A stretch of DNA of 14,903 bases, taken from contig JBLINY010000108.1 of assembly GCA_047638695.1 (NCBI GenBank), positions 1 to 14,903 on the forward strand, in the 5' to 3' direction. Positions 7,900-14,640 of this stretch are shown in pieces. Each line of letters begins with the position of its first letter. Within the stretch, counting starts at the first letter, position 1. The notes under the pieces are model-generated. The model saw nothing but the letters and a program-made list of their open reading frames with translations. It had not been told where the DNA came from and searched no databases. This stretch comes from JAHECQ01 sp047638695 (GTDB taxonomy: Bacteria > Actinomycetota > Acidimicrobiia > Acidimicrobiales > SZUA-35). Made by a program: the position numbers and the translations under genes.

Positions 7900-8745
7900 T
7901 CACTTCGGAGCTGTGGTCGGCTGACCTTGAATCGAGCGCTTCTCGGAGTACTGGTACGCCCGTTGAGCCGTCTCGGCGGCGCCAACGACGGCGCCAGGGC
8001 TCTTTCCCTCGATGTGGCCCATGGCGCCCTTGTGGAGACCGAACCCTGCCAGCTGCTGCAGACGTTTCGGCATGGCCCGCACGGTCTCAGGCTGGAGGCC
8101 GAGGTAGTGATTCTGCTGACCACGCATCCAGCCGACGCAGTATTGAATGTTCGCTCCCATTCGCCACTGGTCTTCGGTCGTGTTGGGCCCACCGCAATGC
8201 CATGTCCCGCCGTGCATGATCATTACCGAGCCCGCTGGCATCTCGGCCGCGATTGCGTCTTCGGTCTCGTCGGGACGAGGCTCGCGGTCGGCCTTGTGAC
8301 TGCCAGGAACAACGCGAGTGGCGCCGTTCTCCGCAGTGAAATCTGTAAGCGCCCAGATGGTGACAGCCATCAACGGCTGACGCGGGCGCGGCAGGCTCAC
8401 GTTGCCCTCATCGGAATGCAACCCCTGAAGCTCCTCGCCCGGTCCGATGTTCATGGCGGTGGTGCCCGACAGGATCGCCCACTTGTCGATGAGGTTGGTC
8501 ACGATCGGAAGCACATTTTCGTGAGCCGGCATCTTCCAGAAAACCGGATCTTTGCTTAGCAAGTTGTAGATCCGCTTGGTGTTAAACCCCTCGGCCCGGT
8601 TCCTCTGCGGCTCGATGGCCAGTTCTTCTTCGAGGCGGCTGACGGTTTCGACGATACGACGAGTGAGCTCGGGCTCGATCTCGACGATGGTGAAGCCCTG
8701 GTCATCGATGGTCTTGAGATGGTGGTCGAGCTCGATCTGATCCAT
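7900..8745 (-). CDS. PhyH-family Fe(II)/2-oxoglutarate dioxygenase
   Basis: 281 aa from ATG at 8745; the frame stays open to 8829 but that would run past the purA start, and MDQIELDHHL fits a PhyH N-terminus better. The double-stranded beta-helix has the metal triad H110-x-D112 and distal H183, with R196 as likely 2-oxoglutarate ligand. NGATRVVPGSH at 140-150 is a typical PhyH stretch. It should hydroxylate a small organic substrate using O2 and 2-oxoglutarate; the substrate cannot be told from sequence, and no pathway partners lie nearby. Only a weak AGAG precedes the ATG. Its stop is 6 nt from the clpB stop, and its start is 74 nt from the divergent purA. Confidence 0.88.
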   Translation of the reverse strand: MDQIELDHHLKTIDDQGFTIVEIEPELTRRIVETVSRLEEELAIEPQRNRAEGFNTKRIYNLLSKDPVFWKMPAHENVLPIVTNLIDKWAILSGTTAMNIGPGEELQGLHSDEGNVSLPRPRQPLMAVTIWALTDFTAENGATRVVPGSHKADREPRPDETEDAIAAEMPAGSVMIMHGGTWHCGGPNTTEDQWRMGANIQYCVGWMRGQQNHYLGLQPETVRAMPKRLQQLAGFGLHKGAMGHIEGKSPGAVVGAAETAQRAYQYSEKRSIQGQPTTAPK

Positions 8746-8805
8746 TTCTCTATGCTGCCCTACCGTTACCCTCTCTGGCGAGCGAGGGGCAGCGAACCTC
8801 GGCGC

Positions 8806-8811
8806 TAGGCT
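8806..8811 (+). promoter_or_regulatory. -10 element of a probable leaderless purA promoter
   Basis: TAGGCT fits the actinobacterial TANNNT -10 and ends 8 nt before the purA GTG. Transcription would start at G8818 to G8820, that is on or next to the start codon. No Shine-Dalgarno sequence is present before the GTG, and no clear -35 is seen. Confidence 0.5.
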
Positions 8812-8819
8812 CCTGCAGC

Positions 8820-10100
8820 GTGCCAGCAACGATCGTGGTCGGAACGCAGTGGGGCGACGAAGGTAAGGGGAAATTTACCGACCTTCTGTCCAAAGAGATG
8901 GCGATGGTGGTGCGCTACCAGGGAGGCCACAACGCCGGACATACATTGGTTGTTGAGGGTGAGAAGTTCGCTCTCCAACTGGTGCCGAGCGGTGTGCTCT
9001 ACGACCACATAACACCGGTCATCGGCAATGGTGTTGTCGTTGACCCCTTCGTGCTGCTCACCGAGATGGACATGTTGCGCCAGCGGGGCGTGAACGTCGA
9101 GAAGATGCTGGTGTCGGGCAACGCCCACCTCATACTTCCGTATCACCAGCAGCTAGATGCGCTCCACGAGCGTCACCTCGGCAAGGCCAAACTGGGAACG
9201 ACGAAGCGCGGAATCGGCCCCGCATACGCCGACAAGGCCATGCGGCTCGGTATCCGAGTACAAGATCTTCTGGACGAGGACATCTTCCGCGAGAAACTTC
9301 ACACTTCGCTGGGACATGCCAACAAGGTGCTCACCAAAGTCTTCAACCGTCTCCCGATCGATCCCGACACCCTGGCCGACAAAGTGATCTCGGAGTGTCT
9401 CGAGGGCCTTGCTCCTTACATCGGTGACTCGGTGAACACCATCCATGAAGCCCTCGAGGCTGGTCAGCATGTGCTGTTCGAAGGAGCGCAGGCCACCTTC
9501 CTCGATCTCGACCACGGTACGTATCCCTTCGTGACTTCTAGCAATCCCACCGCTGGTGGGGCCTGCGCTGGTGCAGGCGTAGGTCCGAAGCACATCGATC
9601 GGATTGTCGGAATCTCCAAGGCATACGTCACCCGAGTCGGGGCGGGACCCTTCCCGACCGAATTGTTTGACGATGATGGCGACAAGATGGTTGACATCGG
9701 TCGGGAGTACGGCACCAACACGGGTCGGCGTCGCCGACCCGGGTGGGTTGATGCCGTGATGCTGCGTCACGCCGTGCGCCTCAACAGTCTCACTGAGATG
9801 GCCATCACCAAACTCGATGTTCTCGACACTTTCGACGCGGTGAAGATCTGCGTGGCCTATGAGATTGATGGCAAACGAGTGGAGACATTGCCGTATCACC
9901 AGTCTGACATTCATCGGGCAGTGCCGATCTACGAAGAGCTGCCTGGCTGGAAAACTGATCTCACTGCGGCGATCGAGCCTGGTCATCTACCGGAGGCCGC
10001 GGCCAACTACCTGCGGCGGCTCGAAGAGCAGATCGGCGTGCCGATCACGCTGGTGTCGACAGGTCCTGGCCGAAGCCAATACTTGCACTGGTCGAGCTGA
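8820..10100 (+). CDS. purA: Adenylosuccinate synthetase
   Basis: 426 aa. Joins IMP and aspartate using GTP to make adenylosuccinate, the first committed step to AMP. QWGDEGKGK (10-18) holds the P-loop-like motif with catalytic D13; H41 lies in GHT (40-42). GIGPAYADKAMR (131-142) is the second family signature. EGAQATFLDLDHGTYPF (221-237) and VGAGPFPTEL (273-282) are canonical. The arginine-rich loop is TGRRRRP (301-307), TKLD (330-333) is the guanine-binding motif, and STGP (413-416) is near the end. GTG at 8820 is chosen because it gives the standard N-terminus; it has no ribosome-binding site, which fits a leaderless mRNA. Purine repression is not visible in the sequence. Confidence 0.98.
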   Translation: MPATIVVGTQWGDEGKGKFTDLLSKEMAMVVRYQGGHNAGHTLVVEGEKFALQLVPSGVLYDHITPVIGNGVVVDPFVLLTEMDMLRQRGVNVEKMLVSGNAHLILPYHQQLDALHERHLGKAKLGTTKRGIGPAYADKAMRLGIRVQDLLDEDIFREKLHTSLGHANKVLTKVFNRLPIDPDTLADKVISECLEGLAPYIGDSVNTIHEALEAGQHVLFEGAQATFLDLDHGTYPFVTSSNPTAGGACAGAGVGPKHIDRIVGISKAYVTRVGAGPFPTELFDDDGDKMVDIGREYGTNTGRRRRPGWVDAVMLRHAVRLNSLTEMAITKLDVLDTFDAVKICVAYEIDGKRVETLPYHQSDIHRAVPIYEELPGWKTDLTAAIEPGHLPEAAANYLRRLEEQIGVPITLVSTGPGRSQYLHWSS

Positions 10101-10113
10101 CCCCGGTCATTCT

Positions 10114-10129
10114 CGCGGCTTCAGCCGCG
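10114..10129. terminator. Hairpin spanning the stop of the zinc-finger gene, between convergent genes
   Basis: CGCGGCT (10114-10120) and AGCCGCG (10123-10129) are a perfect 7-bp inverted repeat separated by 2 nt. The TGA of the leftward gene (10121-10123) overlaps the centre. No T-run follows on either strand, so a bidirectional terminator role between purA and its convergent neighbour is only a suggestion. Confidence 0.35.
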
Positions 10130-11413
10130 TCGACGGGGAAGAGCGACGGCCTCGCGCTCTCTCTTTGGTGCCATCCCTCGTAGCGCCGGAGGAACCCAGT
10201 TTCCGTCTTCGTCGGTGTCGGCTTTTTCTGAGTGAGGGGGCTGCACGGCCTGCGGCGTCGCTTGCGGTTCTGGTCCGGGCTGTGCTTGACCCGCCATTGC
10301 GTGTTCTGGCTGGCGCACCGGGGACGTCTCTAGCTCTGCATCCGAGGGCTCTGCGAACATCGGCGACGCGGCGACGGGCGGCGGTTCTGTAGCGGGCGGC
10401 GCAGCGATCGGCTCTACGGCCGCTTGCGGTGCGGTCGCGGGAGTTTCAACGACTGGGCTTTGGACGGTTTGTGGCAATACCATCGCCGATGCTGGAGCGG
10501 TGACAGGTACTGACGGATCGAGTCGGTTGACAAGGCTGGGTCGGGCAACGGGCTCGAAGGTCAGAGCCTCGGCTTGAGGTGGTGGCGGCGCGGGCTGGCT
10601 CGAGGAATCCCCGAACGGGTCGACGTCAGGCTCGACGGCAACGCTTGGGTCGGGAAGTGGGTTCGCTGTGGCAGCCATCGCTGCCGCCTCGGGCGGCAAC
10701 GTTGCCGGAGGCATAGCGAACGGGTCGATCGACGGATCGAAGGGATCGGCACCCATGTCGCTGGCGTTGTGCGACAACGTGGCGACGCCCGAGTTCGACT
10801 CTATGGGTGCAGGTGGTGGAGGAACCGGGGCAGCGTGCTCGTTTTCCCGCAGCTTGGCGAGCAGCTCGGTCGCTGTCGGCTCTCCTCCGGAGGTTACGGC
10901 AGCTGTGGGTGGCGCGTTCGATGATGCCGGAATTGTGGGAATGGCACGGTTCCAGGCTTCGGTCTGGTCCTCGGAAGCAGCACCCAAGGCCTCGTCGATT
11001 GAAACGGTCTCTTCGGCATCGCCGTTCTCGGTGACGTCGTCATCCTTCTTTCGGCGTCGACCGATCGAGATCTTCCTGCGCGGAACAGGTTCGGGCTGAA
11101 CCGCGGCGAGCGGCTGTGGCTCGTTTAGCGTGAACTCGTTGTCCTGATCGAAGAACACGAATCTTGAGCTCTCTCGCTCGTCGCGACTTTCATGAAGCTC
11201 TTTGCGGCGCTTCTTGGCCTTCCGTCGGTCGGTCTTGCGGGTGGTCCGGACACCGCCCCGAACACCACTGTTGTTGAGAGCGCAGGCTTTGCACACCGGT
11301 GGCGCCTTTTGGCCTCTGGGATAGAGCAAGCACGCCTCGCAGAACTCACCGGCGCAGATCTCACAGACGTTGTCTGCAGAGTCGAGAGGGTCGTTGTCGC
11401 AGCGGCCTTGCAT
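10121..11413 (-). CDS. Zinc-finger protein with long disordered Pro/Ala-rich tail, function unknown
   Basis: 430 aa from ATG at 11413, with AGGAAG about 8 nt upstream. The N-terminus is a compact cysteine cluster: C5, C17xxC20, C25xxC28 and C41xxC44, resembling a B-box or double zinc-ribbon finger that may bind protein or nucleic acid. A highly basic stretch (about 56-75, rich in KKRRK) follows and another RRKISIGRRRKK lies near 110-121. From about 145 to 400 the protein is Pro/Ala-rich low complexity, probably disordered. The C-terminus ends with DGNWVPPALRG and a basic tail, and the tryptophan motif may be a conserved short peptide. No signal peptide or membrane segment is seen. Divergent from purB and convergent with purA, so a link to purine synthesis is possible but unproven. 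Confidence 0.8.
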   Translation of the reverse strand: MQGRCDNDPLDSADNVCEICAGEFCEACLLYPRGQKAPPVCKACALNNSGVRGGVRTTRKTDRRKAKKRRKELHESRDERESSRFVFFDQDNEFTLNEPQPLAAVQPEPVPRRKISIGRRRKKDDDVTENGDAEETVSIDEALGAASEDQTEAWNRAIPTIPASSNAPPTAAVTSGGEPTATELLAKLRENEHAAPVPPPPAPIESNSGVATLSHNASDMGADPFDPSIDPFAMPPATLPPEAAAMAATANPLPDPSVAVEPDVDPFGDSSSQPAPPPPQAEALTFEPVARPSLVNRLDPSVPVTAPASAMVLPQTVQSPVVETPATAPQAAVEPIAAPPATEPPPVAASPMFAEPSDAELETSPVRQPEHAMAGQAQPGPEPQATPQAVQPPHSEKADTDEDGNWVPPALRGMAPKREREAVALPRRRG

Positions 11414-11445
11414 TCAGAACACTTCCTGGTCGAACTTCCGGCAAA

Positions 11446-11461
11446 CTATGAATCGTCATAG
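11446..11461. promoter_or_regulatory. Inverted repeat in the divergent control region of purB
   Basis: CTATGA (11446-11451), ATCG, TCATAG (11456-11461): perfect 6-bp arms about 4 nt apart. It lies 32 nt upstream of the leftward zinc-finger ATG and 57 nt upstream of the purB GTG, where a shared operator or overlapping -10 elements could act on both genes. The binding protein is unknown. Confidence 0.4.
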
Positions 11462-11518
11462 ACCGACCTCGGCTTGAGAAGTTGATCGAGAGAACTTCCC
11501 GCCGGAAAGAAGCAGCAG

Positions 11519-12934
11519 GTGAGCATTCCGAACGTTCTGGCCGATCGCTATGCCAGCGAGGCAATGGTCGAGCTGTTCAATCCGGTCAATCGGGTTCGGA
11601 CCGAACGACGCTTCTGGCTCGCTGTTCTTCAGGCTCAGATCGAGAACGGACTCGATGTCGCTCCGTTTGTGATTGATGATTACGAAGCAGTGATCAATCA
11701 GATCGATCTCGATTCGATTCGTCGTCGCGAGATCGAGACCCGCCATGATGTCAAGGCCCGACTTGATGAGTTCTGTGCTCTCGCTGGCCATCAGGACCTC
11801 CACAAGGGTCTGACCTCTCGTGATGCCACCGAGAACGTCGAGCAGTTGCTGAGCTGGCAAGCACTCGAATTGATCAATAGTCGAGCAACGGCGCTTGTGG
11901 CTCGCTTGGCCGAACTGGCAACTACCTATTCCGATGTTGTGATCGTCGGCCGCACTCACAATGTGCCCGCCCAGCCAACAACCATGGGGAAGCGCTTCGC
12001 CCAGTTGGGCGAGGAACTACTTGGTGCGCTGTGGCGCCTTGATGACTTACAGCACCGCTTCGCTCTGCGCGGCATCAAAGGCCCGGTTGGTAGTCAGCAG
12101 GACCAGCTCGATCTTCTGGGCAGCGCCGAGGCCGTTGCTGCTGTTGAGCATTCGGTGGGTGCTCACCTGGGCGTGCCCCGAGTCCTACAGGCCGTCGGCC
12201 AGGTCTACCCGCGGTCGTACGATTTCGACCTGGTCACCGCCCTCAGCCAGATGGCGGCCGCGCCGGCAAACTTCGCCCTACTGGTGCGGCTTATGGCCGG
12301 TCACGATCTTGCCACGGAGGGTTTTAAGCCAGGACAGGTGGGGTCCTCGGCCATGCCTCACAAGATGAATACCCGCTCGTGTGAGCGGATAAGTGGGCTG
12401 GCCACCATTCTGAAAGGCCACGTAACCATGGCCGCCGGACTGTCCGGCGACCAATGGAACGAGGGCGATGTTTCGTGCTCGGTCGTTCGTCGCGTGGTGC
12501 TTCCCGATGCCTTCTTTGCCCTTGACGGGCTGCTCGAGACGACATTTGCGGTTGTCCGAGACTTCGGCGTGTTTCCTGCAGTCATCGAGGCCGAAGTGGC
12601 GAAGTATTTACCATTTGTCGCCACGCCAACGTTGCTTATGCATGCCGTGCGTAGGGGCCTCGGCCGTGAAACTGCGCACGAGCTGATCAAAGAGCATGCG
12701 GTCGCTGCAGCCCTTGCACTGCGCGAGGCGGGTAACGCCGAACCGCTTCTTGATCGACTTGCTGCAGACGACCGCTTTCCGGCATCACGAGAGGAACTGG
12801 GCCAGCTTGTCGCCGACCCCGGTTCCCTACTCGGACTGGTTGATCAGCAGGTGGCATCCTTCGTCACCGCTGCTGGCGAACGGGCCGACGCCGATCCTCA
12901 GGGAGCGGCGTATCGAGGTGCCGAGATCCTGTAG
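11519..12934 (+). CDS. purB: Adenylosuccinate lyase
   Basis: 471 aa, the length usual for the actinobacterial enzyme. It splits adenylosuccinate to AMP and fumarate, and SAICAR to AICAR and fumarate. Fumarase/aspartase superfamily features: RHDVKA (75-80), GLTSRDATEN (97-106), the catalytic-histidine motif RTHNVPAQPTT (145-155, H147), and the superfamily signature GSSAMPHKMN (275-284) in the flexible catalytic loop. GTG at 11519 is preceded by GGAAAG about 10 nt upstream and gives the expected MSIPNVLADRYAS N-terminus. Together with purA it covers IMP to AMP. It converges on the next gene with 6 nt between stops. Confidence 0.98.
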   Translation: MSIPNVLADRYASEAMVELFNPVNRVRTERRFWLAVLQAQIENGLDVAPFVIDDYEAVINQIDLDSIRRREIETRHDVKARLDEFCALAGHQDLHKGLTSRDATENVEQLLSWQALELINSRATALVARLAELATTYSDVVIVGRTHNVPAQPTTMGKRFAQLGEELLGALWRLDDLQHRFALRGIKGPVGSQQDQLDLLGSAEAVAAVEHSVGAHLGVPRVLQAVGQVYPRSYDFDLVTALSQMAAAPANFALLVRLMAGHDLATEGFKPGQVGSSAMPHKMNTRSCERISGLATILKGHVTMAAGLSGDQWNEGDVSCSVVRRVVLPDAFFALDGLLETTFAVVRDFGVFPAVIEAEVAKYLPFVATPTLLMHAVRRGLGRETAHELIKEHAVAAALALREAGNAEPLLDRLAADDRFPASREELGQLVADPGSLLGLVDQQVASFVTAAGERADADPQGAAYRGAEIL

Positions 12935-12940
12935 CTCTCG

Positions 12941-13357
12941 TCACGCCCGACGGGTGATACCCGCCCGCTTCAGAACAGCTGCGCTGACATCTAGCTCACG
13001 AAATGCGCCATAGGAGATGCCCTTTCGCTCGGCGTAGTCGGCAGCCACGTCGATGAAGTCCTTCTCGAGTGCGACCAGGTCGGTGTTGGCATCCATTCGC
13101 TCGAGCTCTGCCTGGAGGTCGATCTTCTCTTGTGTTATCTGGAGCCGTTTGAGGGGGTCGACCTGCGCCGACTCAATGTCGATACGGTCGAGTCGCTTCT
13201 GAATAGACTCGGGGGTGCGCTTGCGACCCCGTTTCGGCTTGTTGGTCTCGAGAGCTTCGAGATAAGCCCGGACAGCTCTGCCTTGTTTGCGACCTTCGGC
13301 CAGGGCAGCTTTATGAGTATCGGACATTTCTTTCGTCGTAATTTGCGGCGGTGTCAT
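12941..13357 (-). CDS. Small basic coiled-coil protein, possible DNA-binding, function unknown
   Basis: 138 aa. KPKRGRKRTPES (40-51) is a basic patch resembling an AT-hook, followed by a likely coiled coil (about 52-90). The C-terminal helical segment (about 100-134) ends with GISYGAFRELDVSAAVLKRAGI (partly cited: AAVLKRAGI at 126-134). It resembles uncharacterised actinobacterial proteins I have seen with the same basic patch and ending, but I cannot name the family. The start at 13357 is supported by a promoter placed for a leaderless mRNA; a second ATG at 13327 (MSDTHKAAL) is the alternative. A nucleoid-type role is inference only. Confidence 0.75.
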   Translation of the reverse strand: MTPPQITTKEMSDTHKAALAEGRKQGRAVRAYLEALETNKPKRGRKRTPESIQKRLDRIDIESAQVDPLKRLQITQEKIDLQAELERMDANTDLVALEKDFIDVAADYAERKGISYGAFRELDVSAAVLKRAGITRRA

Positions 13358-13363
13358 TCCCGC

Positions 13364-13392
13364 ATTTAACCACTCTGACCTTCGTTCTCCAA
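13364..13392 (-). promoter_or_regulatory. Promoter for a probable leaderless mRNA of the small basic protein
   Basis: Reading leftward, TTGGAG (13392-13387), 17 nt, then TTAAAT (13369-13364). The -10 ends 6 nt before the ATG at 13357, so transcription would start on the A of the start codon. No ribosome-binding site precedes this ATG. Both hexamers are imperfect. Confidence 0.45.
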
Positions 13393-13438
13393 TGGTCGCA
13401 CTTAACCCGCGGAACCGCTGAACTAAAGATCGATCGTC

Positions 13439-13458
13439 TGTGCTGATTAATCAGCACA
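13439..13458. promoter_or_regulatory. Perfect 20-bp palindrome
   Basis: TGTGCTGATTAATCAGCACA reads the same on both strands with no mismatch or spacer. Its centre ATTAAT is AT-rich in otherwise GC-rich DNA, as in dimeric repressor operators. It lies about 80 nt upstream of the small basic gene, and no intact gene starts to its right. A further palindrome, GGTTTAAACC, is at 13491-13500. Confidence 0.6.
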
Positions 13459-13643
13459 CGGAACCACTTTGACCGATGTGACAGGACGTGGGTTTAAACC
13501 AGATCTTCTTCGGTTAACTTGGGCTCTATGAGTTCGAGGGTGTTTGCGGGCGATGCGACCAGCACATGGCTACTACCCGCAGCAATCACGCCGCCTCCAG
13601 AGTAGGAGATGTTGGCCCAGTCATTGTGTGACTGCAGTGGTGA

Positions 13644-13850
13644 CTGGCCGAAATCACCCAGGCCAGGAACACTTCGGAGCTCCAGGGCGTCCGAATCGCT
13701 GGCCAGGTGATGGCGGCAAAAGCGCCAACTGACCTCGTGTCAATCTCCGAGAGATGCCGAACTCGGTGGGGCCAACGCCGAACCCAAAGAGTTCGACGGT
13801 TGGTGGATAACGCAAGTCTGGTTCGACTATCCAGAAAACAGCAGCAGGCC
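13644..13850 (+). pseudogene. Possible decayed coding fragment
   Basis: From 13644 one frame reads LAEITQARNTSELQGVRIAG and continues to SER near 13749; a +1 shift at about 13752 continues as DAELGGANAEPKEFDGWW. Neither part has a credible start with a ribosome-binding site, and the second part runs into a strong terminator hairpin. The text looks more protein-like than chance frames nearby, but I recognise no family and it may be coincidence. Confidence 0.2.
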
Positions 13851-13878
13851 AGGGCCGATAGCCCTGGCCTGTGCTTTT
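13835..13878. terminator. Strong bidirectional hairpin terminator next to the partial tRNA
   Basis: An 11-bp perfect stem, CAGGCCAGGGC (13845-13855) and GCCCTGGCCTG (13861-13871), has a 5-nt loop. TTTT follows at 13875-13878 on the + strand; on the - strand TTTT follows 6 nt past the stem (complement of 13835-13838). It lies 13 nt downstream of the 3' end of the leftward tRNA-Phe fragment and so is probably the native terminator of that tRNA gene. Confidence 0.85.
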
Positions 13879-13884
13879 CCAGTG

Positions 13885-13926
13885 TGGTCGTGCGGGGCGT
13901 CGATCCCCGGACCTACCGCTTTTCAG
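13885..13926 (-). pseudogene. 3' half of a tRNA-Phe gene, cut at the anticodon loop
   Basis: Reading leftward with tRNA numbering: anticodon loop CTGAAAA (32-38, anticodon GAA), 3' anticodon stem GCGGT (39-43), 5-nt variable loop AGGTC (44-48), T stem CGGGG/CCCCG (49-53, 61-65), T loop ATCGACG (54-60), acceptor CACGACC (66-72) and discriminator A at 13885. The spacing is exactly canonical. The 5' half is missing: no GGTCGTG acceptor strand, no D arm, and the adjacent ATCAT does not pair properly with GCGGT. The T loop has A where T54 is expected. CCA is not encoded. It is therefore a fragment, not a working tRNA. The break at the anticodon loop is typical of integration sites. Confidence 0.7.
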
Positions 13927-13973
13927 ATGATCTTTGGCTAATCCCGCTACCTGCGAAAACCATGGAAAGCCCA

Positions 13974-14019
13974 GGTCACGGGTCGTTTGGCGGTGACCGT
14001 AGTTGACCGCCAGTGACCC
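13974..14019. repeat. TGACC repeats at 10-bp spacing within an inverted repeat
   Basis: TGACC starts at 13994, 14004 and 14014, and the reverse form GGTCA starts at 13974, all on one 10-bp phase. The same stretch contains TGGCGGT (13988-13994) paired with ACCGCCA (14006-14012) and GGGTC (13980-13984) paired with GACCC (14015-14019). Helically phased short repeats suggest a protein-binding site. Its place about 50-90 bp from the tRNA fragment is compatible with integrase arm-type sites, but that is inference. Confidence 0.4.
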
Positions 14020-14640
14020 TGTTCGGCCGTTGGAGTGGGCACGTATAGGACACGCCGGGCGTCTCGACTGCCTCGCGCTCTGAGTGGCGTTCCAGAGCTC
14101 CAGCAGCGGTATCAGCCGGGCAATCGTACCGATCTGACCGCAGCGCTCCCGGTCGGGCGGGAAAATGCGGGCGATCTAGCAGTGGCAAGCATCGGCCGCT
14201 CGGCTCCGTCGTGACACCTGGCCCGAGTACGGCGTGCGGACAACCGTCGCTTGCCAGCGGCCATGAAACGGCGATCACTCGTGTTCTGATGACAGCGAGC
14301 AAACGCTGGCACACACGCAGTCGCAGCGAATCTCATGTTGGTGCCCCCGGAGGCCAATAGCGGCCTCGGGGCCGACAGCGCGGGGCATCTGCTGTGTGAA
14401 CGGCTCGAAACGATCTGAGCCCAGCGCTGCACCTCCACGGGAACGATCAGGTCGGTCGAATTCGAACTCCTCGGTTCAGATGACATGTCAGTGGATGCGA
14501 ACCTGTCGAGCTATCCCTTCGATCTCGAGTTCCTTTCTCCCCATGAAGCTCCAGACCTATGACATCTGTCGCACCGAAGACTCGTACCAGCGAGACGCCA
14601 GCGGCCTGTGGGTGGTCCTGGGACAAAGGCGCGCCTTTCG
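14020..14640. other. Stretch without a convincing gene
   Basis: No frame here has a good start, ribosome-binding site and recognisable protein. Small structures seen: a bulged hairpin at 14343-14372 (GCCCC and GAGGCC pairing with GGCCTC and GGGGC), an 8-bp inverted repeat TGCCAGCG (14252-14259) with CGCTGGCA (14304-14311), a 25-codon ORF at 14485-14562 whose frame is open without a start from 14419 and could be a gene remnant, and a perfect 14-bp palindrome AAAGGCGCGCCTTT at 14625-14638. Confidence 0.6.

Noticed and set aside
8746..8829. Longer form of the dioxygenase starting at 8829
   Set aside because: It would overlap the purA start and adds a basic tail unlike the family; ATG 8745 fits better.
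13817..13835. TCTGG-TTCGACTAT-CCAGA as a tRNA T arm on the + strand
   Set aside because: The loop is 9 nt instead of 7 and no acceptor, D arm or anticodon arm with proper spacing is found upstream.
13707..14006. 99-codon rightward ORF across the terminator and tRNA fragment
   Set aside because: It reads through an 11-bp terminator stem and a tRNA half and has no domain; at most its first part is gene debris.
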